Assembly (NCBI RefSeq): GCF_030523985.1
Contig: NZ_JAUNHK010000026.1
Location: forward strand, 1-9,668
Direction of reading: 5' to 3'
Source: Deinococcus sp.
GTDB lineage: Bacteria > Deinococcota > Deinococci > Deinococcales > Deinococcaceae
DNA: 9,668 nucleotides
Part shown: positions 1 through 9,668 of the stretch, piece after piece
How positions within the stretch are numbered: position 1 is the stretch's first letter
Layout of the letters: the number at the start of each line of letters is the position of its first letter
Position numbers and translations under genes: made by a program
Notes under the pieces: model-generated
The model's input: only the letters and a program-made list of their open reading frames with translations
Databases searched by the model: none
What the model was told of the DNA's origin: nothing

Positions 1-375
<375 letters not shown>

Positions 376-380
376 GGAGC

Positions 381-398
381 TGAGGGCCGCTCCCCTCA
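381..398. terminator. Possible weak hairpin between convergent genes
   Basis: A perfect 6-bp GC-rich stem (TGAGGG 381-386 with CCCTCA 393-398, loop of 6) lies just after the potassium regulator stop and before the end of the convergent membrane-protein gene. Neither strand has a T-tract after it, so it is at best a weak or factor-dependent terminator. Confidence 0.25.
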
Positions 399-412
399 CC
401 CTCCGCTACTCT

Positions 413-871
413 CTACTTCTCGCCCGCCTTGTCCGAGGGCATGGCACGGAACTCGGGGCAGGAGAGCTGTCCACGAATGCCTAGCGCGTCCACATGGCGC
501 GATTTGGGCAGGTCGCCTATGGCGCGGGTGCCGGGGCGCAGCGGCACCGGGTCGGCCTCGTTCGGCAAGGTCAGGTTCACCTTGGTTCGTAGCCGCAGCG
601 TGCGCTCCAGGCAAGCCGCCTGACGGGCATTCAGCACCACGTCGTATTCGCGTCCGGCGGTTTTCAGCACCACCGCGACGTCGTCGGGCTGGTAGGTCTT
701 GAGGGTGCGCTGGGCCTGGGCCTGGGTATTCAGGGCCGCCGTCAGGGCCGCCAGCAGCGGCAGCAGTGTCGCCAGCAGCCAGACGGTCATGGGCCGCACT
801 GCGCCGGTACGCAGCAGGGCCAGCAGCAGCAGCAGGGCCAGCAGGGTGAGGGCGAGGTAAACAGCGAGCAT
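413..871 (-). CDS. Hypothetical membrane protein with two N-terminal helices (152 aa)
   Basis: The start is ATG at 871 and the stop is TAG at 415-413. I do not recognise a family. Two hydrophobic helices are visible, residues about 2-20 (rich in Leu/Ala) and about 28-47, joined by a short loop with two Arg residues. By the positive-inside rule this loop would be cytoplasmic and the roughly 105-residue polar C-terminal part would face outwards. That part has two cysteines (C87 and C138), compatible with a disulfide outside the membrane. The reading frame continues upstream of this ATG, but the upstream extension overlaps the divergent mqnB gene and lacks hydrophobic or domain character. A TANNNT -10 box 8 nt before the ATG and the absence of a Shine-Dalgarno support the chosen start. 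It is divergent from mqnB, so shared control is possible. Function unknown. Confidence 0.72.
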   Translation of the reverse strand: MLAVYLALTLLALLLLLALLRTGAVRPMTVWLLATLLPLLAALTAALNTQAQAQRTLKTYQPDDVAVVLKTAGREYDVVLNARQAACLERTLRLRTKVNLTLPNEADPVPLRPGTRAIGDLPKSRHVDALGIRGQLSCPEFRAMPSDKAGEK

Positions 872-879
872 CGGTGCAG

Positions 880-885
880 AGTGTA
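880..885 (-). promoter_or_regulatory. -10 box (TACACT) of the membrane-protein gene
   Basis: On the minus strand TACACT ends 8 nt before the ATG at 871. No Shine-Dalgarno lies between them, so the message would be leaderless or have a leader of 1-2 nt. No convincing -35 box is visible. Confidence 0.5.
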
Positions 886-924
886 GCCCGTGACCTTGCC
901 CGTGCCCCCGTGCGGAGCGCCGGG

Positions 925-930
925 TAGATT
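925..930 (+). promoter_or_regulatory. -10 box (TAGATT) of mqnB, leaderless style
   Basis: TAGATT ends 7 nt before the GTG at 938. This places the expected transcription start at or next to the start codon and decides the start of mqnB in favour of GTG 938 over an in-frame GTG at 890. No clear -35 box. Confidence 0.55.
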
Positions 931-937
931 GTGGGCC

Positions 938-1627
938 GTGTCTGCTCGCGTTTTCCCAGTGAATCTGCCCGTTCTGATCGTGGTCGCCACCGAGGGCGAG
1001 GCGGCGCGGCTGCGCGACCTGTCTGCGCCCCAGCTTGCCGACCAACCTGCCGCCGAAGTGGTGGTCAGCGGGGTCGGCCCTGTCGCGGCGGCCCTCAGCA
1101 CGGCGGCGGCCCTGGCCCGCGCCCAGTACGGTCTGGTGGTCAGCGCCGGAATCGCCGGGGCGTATCCCGGCAGTGGCCTCCAGCCCGGCGACCTGGCGGT
1201 GTCGAGCCGCATGATTCAGGCCGACCTGGGTGCGCAGGACGGGACAGAGTGGCTGGGCCTGGATTCCCTGGGCCTGAGTGTGGAACCCCAAGTCACGCAC
1301 CGGGGCGACTTTGTGGCCTGGGAAGGAGCCGCTGCGCTGGCCGAGCGACTGAGTGCCGCCTATGGCCCGATGCTCACCCGCAGCACCGTGACCGGCAGCC
1401 ACGCGGAGGCCGAGCGCTGGGCACGCCTTTTTCCGGGAGCGCTGACCGAGGGGATGGAGGGGGCCGGGGTCGCCCACGCCGCGCTGCGGGCGAGGGTTCC
1501 GGCGCTGGAAGTGCGCGGCGTCAGCAATCCGGTGGGGCCGCGTGACCGGGCCAGCTGGCGACTGGCTGAAGCGCTGGCGGCGACCCGGCGCGGCCTGGAA
1601 GGAGTCCTGGCGCAGCTTCGGGCATAA
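938..1627 (+). CDS. mqnB: Futalosine hydrolase (MqnB), menaquinone biosynthesis
   Basis: A 229-aa cytoplasmic member of the nucleoside phosphorylase/MTAN superfamily. Family role: it hydrolyses futalosine (or aminodeoxyfutalosine) to release dehypoxanthine futalosine in the futalosine route to menaquinone. Visible signatures are an N-terminal strand with the family pattern LPVLIVVATEGEA (residues 10-22), VSGVGPVAAA, SAGIAGAYPGSGLQPGDLAV in the middle, and near the C-terminus EGMEGAG followed by P-x-L-E-V-R-G-V-S-N-P-V-G-x-R-D. The glutamate of MEGAG and the Asp of the last motif region are the usual ribose- and base-contacting elements. I chose GTG 938 because a -10 box sits 7 nt upstream; an in-frame GTG at 890 would add 16 residues unlike the family and overlap the promoter. 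No other mqn gene is in view. A generic MTA/SAH nucleosidase is the main alternative, but the SN-P-V-G-x-R-D ending favours MqnB. Confidence 0.87.
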   Translation: MSARVFPVNLPVLIVVATEGEAARLRDLSAPQLADQPAAEVVVSGVGPVAAALSTAAALARAQYGLVVSAGIAGAYPGSGLQPGDLAVSSRMIQADLGAQDGTEWLGLDSLGLSVEPQVTHRGDFVAWEGAAALAERLSAAYGPMLTRSTVTGSHAEAERWARLFPGALTEGMEGAGVAHAALRARVPALEVRGVSNPVGPRDRASWRLAEALAATRRGLEGVLAQLRA

Positions 1628-1659
1628 AAAACCGCCGCTCCCAAGGCGGAAAGCGGCGG
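1626..1659 (-). terminator. Rho-independent terminator of the 147-aa protein gene
   Basis: Stem CCGCCGCT (1632-1639) with AGCGGCGG (1652-1659), 8 bp perfect, loop of 12. Read on the minus strand it is followed by six T (the A run at 1626-1631). The mqnB stop codon TAA (1625-1627) lies inside this A run. On the plus strand no T-tract follows, so it works mainly for the minus-strand gene. Confidence 0.85.
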
Positions 1660-1675
1660 CAGACGTTGCAGCAGT

Positions 1676-2119
1676 TTACGAGTTCAGGCGCAGGTTCTCG
1701 CTGACGCTGGGCTTGTTGTCGGGGAAGTTGACATTCACGTTGACCGTGGTGCCGGGCACGGTTTCGGGATCCACGTTGATCCAGTGGCTCGCCAGGACAG
1801 GGGGGTTGGGCTGGGGGTCGATGGCCCGCACCAGCACGCGGCCCTGGGCAGGTACAAACACGCACCAGCCCGCGCCTTCGTCGGTGGCGGTGTTGAAGGC
1901 ACGCACGGGCAGCACGCTCTGGAGGGTCAGGTCTTCGGGGGTGGCCCAGTACTCGATGAGCAGGCAACCGTGTTCGCGGTCGAGGTCGCTCTTGTCGATG
2001 TCGAACTGAATTTCGACGGTATCGGGCTTGCCGGGGACGAGATTGGTCCAGCCGGGAACCACGAAGCGGTTGCTCTGCACGCTCTTGAACTGCTGGGCCT
2101 GTTCAGTGGGATTCGTCAT
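1676..2119 (-). CDS. Hypothetical soluble protein, likely beta-rich (147 aa)
   Basis: The start is ATG 2119 and the stop is at 1676. I do not recognise a family. The protein has no signal peptide or membrane helix. It starts with a polar, Gln-rich stretch (residues 1-16). Alternating hydrophobic residues follow, such as VEIQFDID (35-42), LLIEYWA (53-59), VFVP and RVLVRAI (87-100), and VNVNVNF (126-132). The pattern and the many Asp/Asn/Pro turns suggest a small beta-sandwich. Two Cys are present (C52, C86). The frame extends upstream of ATG 2119, but a -10-like TAAGGT or, read another way, an SD-like AAGGTG lies just before this ATG. A strong terminator follows the gene, and the upstream miniprotein has its own terminator, so this is a single-gene unit. 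Third positions are strongly G/C, as in its neighbours, which supports real coding. Confidence 0.72.
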   Translation of the reverse strand: MTNPTEQAQQFKSVQSNRFVVPGWTNLVPGKPDTVEIQFDIDKSDLDREHGCLLIEYWATPEDLTLQSVLPVRAFNTATDEGAGWCVFVPAQGRVLVRAIDPQPNPPVLASHWINVDPETVPGTTVNVNVNFPDNKPSVSENLRLNS

Positions 2120-2126
2120 GAAATAC

Positions 2127-2132
2127 ACCTTA
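2127..2132 (-). promoter_or_regulatory. TAAGGT: -10 box or Shine-Dalgarno before the 147-aa protein
   Basis: On the minus strand TAAGGT ends 7 nt before ATG 2119, the same spacing as at neighbouring leaderless-style starts. The overlapping AAGGTG could instead act as a ribosome binding site 6 nt before the ATG, so the reading is ambiguous. Confidence 0.4.
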
Positions 2133-2174
2133 GCGCACCGGGCCACACTGCGCCTGAACCGGGCAGGAGACAGC

Positions 2175-2205
2175 AAAAAGCTGCGGCTTCGTGACCAGCC
2201 GCAGC
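2175..2205 (-). terminator. Rho-independent terminator of the 46-aa membrane protein gene
   Basis: Stem GCTGCGGC (2180-2187) with GCCGCAGC (2198-2205), 8 bp perfect, loop of 10. On the minus strand it is followed by five T (A run 2175-2179). It lies 16 bases past the stop of the miniprotein and separates that gene from the next minus-strand gene. Confidence 0.85.
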
Positions 2206-2221
2206 CTGGAGCCTGAACCAC

Positions 2222-2362
2222 TCAGGCCAGCTTGCGAATACTGCCGATGAGGGCCTTCATGGCAACGTAACCCACGGCAAAAAACATGAACGGCGTCAGG
2301 TTGATGCTGATTTCGGCGTCCTTCTCGGGTTCCAGAGCGTTCTGCTTGCGGTACTTGATCAT
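2222..2362 (-). CDS. Small single-helix membrane protein (46 aa)
   Basis: ATG at 2362, TGA at 2224-2222. The N-terminus is charged and polar (MIKYRKQNALEPEKDAE). One hydrophobic helix follows, about residues 18-40, containing NLTPFMFFAVGYVAM. The tail is basic (SIRKLA). Third codon positions are mostly G/C. The gene has a complete transcription unit of its own: a TANNNT -10 box 7 nt before the ATG and a clean terminator 16 bases after the stop. These flanking signals are the best evidence that so short a frame is a real gene. I do not recognise a family. A single-pass membrane miniprotein acting as a partner or regulator of a larger complex is possible but is inference only. Confidence 0.68.
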   Translation of the reverse strand: MIKYRKQNALEPEKDAEISINLTPFMFFAVGYVAMKALIGSIRKLA

Positions 2363-2369
2363 GTCTTAC

Positions 2370-2375
2370 AGGGTA
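2370..2375 (-). promoter_or_regulatory. -10 box (TACCCT) of the 46-aa protein gene, leaderless style
   Basis: TACCCT on the minus strand ends 7 nt before ATG 2362, with no Shine-Dalgarno between. No clear -35 box. Confidence 0.5.
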
Positions 2376-2410
2376 GCGGCCCAGACACGGCCACCGGAGT
2401 ACAGCGCGAC

Positions 2411-2428
2411 TTAGAGAGGCTTTAGAGA
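2411..2428. repeat. Direct repeat TTAGAGA x2, 11-bp period
   Basis: TTAGAGA at 2411-2417 and again at 2422-2428, one helical turn apart, in the gap between the divergent miniprotein and tdh genes. This could be a regulator site upstream of the miniprotein promoter, or chance. Confidence 0.3.
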
Positions 2429-2480
2429 ACCGGGCCACCGTTCCCCTCTCCCCGTCCAGGCGGCGGGGACACCATCAGGG

Positions 2481-2510
2481 TTGCACGCCGTGTCACCCAG
2501 GACGTACAAC
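2481..2510 (+). promoter_or_regulatory. Candidate tdh promoter (TTGCAC - 18 - TACAAC)
   Basis: A -35-like TTGCAC (2481-2486) and a -10-like TACAAC (2505-2510) are separated by 18 bp. The -10 ends 8 nt before the ATG at 2519, so the message would be nearly leaderless. The last base of the -10 departs from the usual T. Confidence 0.45.
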
Positions 2511-2518
2511 AGGCGCAC

Positions 2519-3601
<1,083 letters not shown>

Positions 3602-3618
3602 GACACCCCAAACCACAT

Positions 3619-3656
3619 AAGGCCCGGAAAGTCCATTCACCTTCCGGGCCTTTCTT
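3619..3656 (+). terminator. Rho-independent terminator of tdh
   Basis: Stem GGCCCGGAA (3621-3629) with TTCCGGGCC (3642-3650), 9 bp perfect and extendable by flanking AA/TT, loop of 12, then TTTCTT. It begins 20 bases after the tdh stop. The convergent spoVS gene ends at 3667, so it may also slow transcription coming from the other side. Confidence 0.9.
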
Positions 3657-3666
3657 CAAGGTTGTA

Positions 3667-3957
3667 TCAAGTCGCCGCGTCTAAACGGTAGGCATAGACG
3701 CTGAATTTGATGGCGGTGCGTTCTTCGTCGGCCACTTCGAGCTTGACGAACGCGGGCTGGGTGCTCAGGTCAAGCCCCTCGGCGTTCAGGTATCCCCGCG
3801 CAATAGCCAGGGCTTTGACCGCCTGATTGACCGCCCCTGGCCCGATGGCCTGAACCTCCACCCGCCCCTCACTTCGCAGCAGGGCAGCGATGGCCCCCGC
3901 CACCGAGTTGGGACGTGAATCGGCAGAGACTTTAAGTATTTCGGCAGTTGCTTGCAA
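3667..3957 (-). CDS. spoVS: Stage V sporulation protein S homologue (SpoVS)
   Basis: A 96-aa member of the SpoVS family (Alba-like small fold). Signatures are EILKVSADSRPNSVAGAIAA (residues 6-25), EVQAIGPGAVNQAVKALAIARG (34-55) and DEERTAIKFSVYAYR (77-91), matching the Bacillus protein (about 86 aa) almost from end to end. In Bacillus SpoVS affects coat assembly and septation during sporulation; close relatives also exist in non-sporulating bacteria, where the role is unclear. The Alba-like fold hints at nucleic-acid binding, but that is inference. The start is TTG at 3957: a GGAGG ribosome site lies 5 nt upstream, no ATG or GTG fits, and the family motif begins only five residues later. The first codons are AT-rich with rare ones (ATA, CTT), unlike the rest. 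It lies downstream of the MFS gene on the same strand with no clear terminator between, but has its own promoter-like palindrome. Confidence 0.93.
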   Translation of the reverse strand: MQATAEILKVSADSRPNSVAGAIAALLRSEGRVEVQAIGPGAVNQAVKALAIARGYLNAEGLDLSTQPAFVKLEVADEERTAIKFSVYAYRLDAAT

Positions 3958-3962
3958 GAGCG

Positions 3963-3967
3963 CCTCC
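3963..3967 (-). promoter_or_regulatory. Ribosome binding site of spoVS (GGAGG)
   Basis: GGAGG on the minus strand, 5 nt before the TTG at 3957. It decides the unusual TTG start and is one of only two strong Shine-Dalgarno sites seen in this window. Confidence 0.8.
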
Positions 3968-3974
3968 AGACGGC

Positions 3975-3991
3975 TTTAGACTCAGTCTAAA
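3975..3991. promoter_or_regulatory. Perfect 17-bp palindrome upstream of spoVS, operator candidate
   Basis: TTTAGACT-C-AGTCTAAA: 8-bp arms, one central base. Each arm contains TAGACT, a good -10 hexamer (minus-strand copy 3989-3984). That copy would start spoVS transcription about 20 nt before the TTG, leaving room for the GGAGG site. A dimeric repressor bound here would cover the -10 box. It differs from the Deinococcus radiation/desiccation response motif at more than half the positions. Confidence 0.55.
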
Positions 3992-4070
3992 TCCTGACCC
4001 GGAGTCCCGAAATACACCCGGCGGGGGAGCAAGATGGGGGGAGGAGCGGTCCCCATAGTTCTGCGCCCCG

Positions 4071-5330
<1,260 letters not shown>

Positions 5331-5335
5331 GACTG

Positions 5336-5341
5336 AGTGTA
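5336..5341 (-). promoter_or_regulatory. -10 box (TACACT) of the MFS gene
   Basis: TACACT on the minus strand ends 5 nt before ATG 5330, with no Shine-Dalgarno. Transcription would begin at or just inside the start codon region, so the gene looks leaderless. Confidence 0.45.
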
Positions 5342-5671
5342 GGAACAGGTGACCGGAGTTGCAGCAACTTGCTCAGGCCATGTGGAAGAAGGGCCTATTG
5401 ATTAAGGTTAGATAAAGTTTTGACGGGAGTCTCACGCTAGGGCACCCGCTCGGCACTGTCTCTGCGCCTCAAGCTCGTGGGCAAGCTGCGCAAGCAGGGC
5501 AACGTCCAGGGCAGGGATGAACCCATGACATCCATGTATGTCTCAGACATCGGCCTGCTGATTAGACTGCTCGGTGGACGACAGGAAGGACCTGTGCAGC
5601 CATCCCGAGCCGAGTGGACGGCCATCTCTGCTAACCTGCCCCTATTCCAAACGAGCGTTAGTTTTGTCTCT
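5342..5671. other. Intergenic region between the MFS and mutase genes
   Basis: About 330 bases without a supported gene. It holds the 13-bp palindrome at 5357-5369; a very AT-rich patch at 5396-5423 (6 of 28 bases are G or C) with several TANNNT hexamers on both strands but no well-spaced -35, so a promoter is likely but its direction is unclear; and a patch at 5439-5525 whose plus-strand frame has G/C-biased third positions like real genes, possibly a decayed gene. No start-to-stop gene with neighbour-like codon use exists here. I checked for a cobalamin riboswitch because the next gene is B12-dependent and found none of its conserved blocks. Confidence 0.6.
5357..5369. promoter_or_regulatory. 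13-bp palindrome AGTTGC-A-GCAACT, operator candidate for the MFS gene
   Basis: Perfect 6-bp arms around one base, 16-28 bp upstream of the MFS -10 box and so overlapping the expected -35 region. A local regulator bound here would block the promoter. The site is short enough to occur by chance. Confidence 0.4.
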
Positions 5672-5677
5672 GGAGGT
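5672..5677 (+). promoter_or_regulatory. Ribosome binding site of the mutase gene (GGAGGT)
   Basis: GGAGGT ends 5 nt before ATG 5683, a near-ideal Shine-Dalgarno. This gene therefore has a leader, unlike most of its neighbours. The promoter itself could not be fixed with confidence. Confidence 0.85.
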
Positions 5678-5682
5678 CACGC

Positions 5683-7329
<1,647 letters not shown>

Positions 7330-7345
7330 TCCCGCCCGCAACGAA

Positions 7346-7388
7346 GCCGCCCAGGTCAGAGTTTTCGCGCCTGGGCGGTTTCCCGTTT
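7346..7388 (+). terminator. Rho-independent terminator of the mutase gene
   Basis: Stem CCGCCCAGG (7347-7355) with CCTGGGCGG (7370-7378), 9 bp perfect, loop of 14, followed by TTTCCCGTTT. It starts 17 bases after the mutase stop codon and precedes the next promoter. Confidence 0.85.
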
Positions 7389-7432
7389 CTGCCCCTGGTC
7401 ATCTGGCGGATGCGCCGTTGGGGAAGCCCCCC

Positions 7433-7438
7433 TAAGAT
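7433..7438 (+). promoter_or_regulatory. -10 box (TAAGAT) of the nucleotidyltransferase gene, leaderless style
   Basis: TAAGAT ends 6 nt before ATG 7445, with no Shine-Dalgarno between. The expected transcription start coincides with the A of the ATG. No clear -35 box. Confidence 0.6.
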
Positions 7439-7444
7439 GCACCT

Positions 7445-8743
7445 ATGTTTCGCCGCCGCCCTCCCCTGCCCCCCTTCCCGCCCGGCGCGGTGCTGGTCGG
7501 GGGCGCGGCGCGTGACTGGGTGCGGGGCGTGACCCCCAAGGACTACGACTGGGCCGTGCCCGACCCCGCTGCCGCCGCGAAAGCGCTGGCCGCCACCACA
7601 GGGGGCGCAGTCTTTGCACTTGACGAGGAGCGCAGTTACTGGCGGGTCATGGCGGGCGAACTTCAGCACGATTTCGTGCCCCAGCCTGCCCATCTGGAAG
7701 ACGACCTGCGGCGGCGTGACTTCACGGTGAATGCCCTGGCGGTTCGGGAAGGCGGCAAAGTGTTCGACCCGCTCGGTGGGCAGAGCGACTTGAAGCGGCG
7801 CACCCTGCGGATGGTGTCGGAGGCCAACCTGCGGGCCGACCCGTTGCGGGCGTGGCGGGCGGCGCGGTTTCTGACCACGCTGGGCCTCCGCCTAGACCCC
7901 GCGACGGAGGAGGCCGTGCGGCAGGTCGCGGCAGACCTCGCGGCGGGCCACCTGCCCTTCCCAGCCTGGGAACGGGTGCGCGATGAGGTCGGGGCGCTGA
8001 TGCACTCACCCGACGCCGCGCCGGGTTGGCAGCGCCTGCACGACCTAGGTCTGCTCACCCTGACCGTTCCTGAACTGCTGGAAGGCCAGGGGGTCTTGCA
8101 GGGCGGTTTTCACCATCTGGACGTGTTCGAGCACAATTTAGAAGCGCTGCACCAGCTTCTTCAGCGTCAGCCACAGGCACCCTCTCCCCTGCGCTGGGCT
8201 GCCCTGCTGCACGATGTGGGCAAGCCGCGCACCCTGGCGCACAGTCCCGACACGGGCCGCCGCAGCTTTCACGGGCACGACCGGGTGGGGGCCGAACTGA
8301 CGGCGCAGATTCTGACGCGCCTCAAATTTCCCGGCGAAGAGGTCAAGCGGGCGGCGGCGCTGGTGCGGGCGCACATGGTTCCGCTGCCCGCCAACGAAAC
8401 GGAGGCCCGGCGCTTCGTGCATCGCCGCCGTGAGCTGTTGCCCGACCTCCTCCACCTCATGCTGGCCGACCGCGAGGCGGCGCGGGGGCCGAGCAGCACA
8501 CCGGGCAGCCGCCACGCCTACGCGCTGGGCTTCGAGCGGGTACTGGCGGCCCTGGAACAGCAACCGCAGACTCCCGCGCCCCTGCTGAGCGGCGAGGAGG
8601 TGATGGCCCTCCTGCACCTCTCGCCCGGTCCTGAGGTGGGGCAGGCCCTGCGCGCTCTGGCCGAAGCGCATGCTCTGGGCGAGGTCAATACCCCGGAGGA
8701 AGCCCGCGACTGGCTGCGCGTCCATGCAAAAGCTCGAAGCTGA
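7445..8743 (+). CDS. cca: tRNA nucleotidyltransferase (class II), CC-adding type, with HD domain
   Basis: A 432-aa cytoplasmic enzyme that builds or repairs the tRNA 3' end from CTP (and ATP in full CCA enzymes). Head domain: LVGGAARDWV (17-26), catalytic carboxylates D33 and D35 (KDYDWAV), motif B RRDFTVNA (90-97), DPLGG (108-112) and the base-reading motif as ADPLR (131-135), where the usual first Glu is Ala but D132 and R135 are kept. Motif E is near ERVRDE (176-181). The C-terminal half is an HD domain with LLHDVGK (254-260) and GHDRVGAELT. Between the catalytic Asp pair and motif B the segment is short: DFVPQPAHLEDDLRRRDF (76-93) lacks the flexible-loop sequence (T-F-R-x-D-x-x-Y-x-D-x-R-x-P) needed for A addition. 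This points to a CC-adding enzyme working with a separate A-adding enzyme, as known for Deinococcus radiodurans. No partner gene is in view. Confidence 0.9.
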   Translation: MFRRRPPLPPFPPGAVLVGGAARDWVRGVTPKDYDWAVPDPAAAAKALAATTGGAVFALDEERSYWRVMAGELQHDFVPQPAHLEDDLRRRDFTVNALAVREGGKVFDPLGGQSDLKRRTLRMVSEANLRADPLRAWRAARFLTTLGLRLDPATEEAVRQVAADLAAGHLPFPAWERVRDEVGALMHSPDAAPGWQRLHDLGLLTLTVPELLEGQGVLQGGFHHLDVFEHNLEALHQLLQRQPQAPSPLRWAALLHDVGKPRTLAHSPDTGRRSFHGHDRVGAELTAQILTRLKFPGEEVKRAAALVRAHMVPLPANETEARRFVHRRRELLPDLLHLMLADREAARGPSSTPGSRHAYALGFERVLAALEQQPQTPAPLLSGEEVMALLHLSPGPEVGQALRALAEAHALGEVNTPEEARDWLRVHAKARS

Positions 8744-8814
8744 CCTGCCTCCACCTTCACGTCCCTAAAGACTCGCCCTACACCGGGGCAGCCCACGTCG
8801 CCGCGCTCGCCTCC

Positions 8815-8820
8815 TAGACT
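8815..8820 (+). promoter_or_regulatory. -10 box (TAGACT) of the App1-like gene, leaderless style
   Basis: TAGACT ends 6 nt before GTG 8827, the same layout as before the nucleotidyltransferase gene. It supports this GTG as the start. The G run directly before the GTG is too close to act as a normal ribosome site. Confidence 0.55.
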
Positions 8821-8826
8821 GAGGGG

Positions 8827-9668
<842 letters not shown>

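Noticed and set aside
890..937. Longer mqnB start at GTG 890
   Set aside because: It would add 16 residues with no family match and place the start within the divergent promoter, upstream of the -10 box.
872..1477. Upstream extension of the minus-strand membrane protein frame
   Set aside because: It is fully antisense to mqnB and has no hydrophobic or domain signal; the frame is open only because of base composition.
3975..3991. Deinococcus radiation/desiccation response motif
   Set aside because: Length and symmetry are similar, but fewer than half of the positions match the known consensus.
5401..5682. Cobalamin riboswitch upstream of the B12-dependent mutase
   Set aside because: A GGCACTG near 5453 resembles part of the B12 box, but the other conserved blocks and the expected stems are absent.

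Overview
The window reads as ordinary chromosome from a high-GC, non-sporulating bacterium of the Deinococcus-Thermus group, most likely a Deinococcus. This is an inference from several signs: strong G/C preference at third codon positions, a futalosine-pathway menaquinone gene, a SpoVS homologue with no sporulation genes around it, a tRNA nucleotidyltransferase of the CC-adding type known from Deinococcus, and many starts with a TANNNT -10 box only 5-8 nt before the start codon and no Shine-Dalgarno (leaderless style).

Left part (1-2362): the C-terminal half of a Ktr/Trk potassium-channel regulator (+) converges on a 152-aa two-helix membrane protein (-). That protein is divergent from futalosine hydrolase mqnB (+) across a 66-bp two-way promoter. 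mqnB converges on an unrecognised 147-aa protein (-), with a minus-strand terminator between them. Upstream of that lies a 46-aa membrane miniprotein (-) with its own terminator.

Middle (2363-5682): threonine 3-dehydrogenase tdh (+) ends in a strong terminator. Behind it on the minus strand are spoVS and an MFS monocarboxylate-type transporter; the MFS gene is upstream of spoVS with no visible terminator between them. A perfect 17-bp palindrome sits before spoVS and a 13-bp palindrome before the MFS gene. A 350-bp gap with an AT-rich patch and a short coding-like patch precedes the next gene.

Right part (5683-9668): the catalytic subunit of a B12-dependent acyl-CoA mutase, annotatable as methylmalonyl-CoA mutase but carrying the two residues typical of isobutyryl-CoA mutase. 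Next come a CC-adding-type tRNA nucleotidyltransferase with an HD domain, and the first 280 residues of an App1/DUF2183 phosphatase-like protein cut by the window edge.

The genes do not form one pathway; most look like single-gene transcription units. I see no mobile element, CRISPR array, tRNA or rRNA, and no clear new multi-gene system. The more interesting points are the repeated leaderless architecture, the substrate residues of the mutase, the loop-less nucleotidyltransferase, and the palindromes at spoVS and the transporter.
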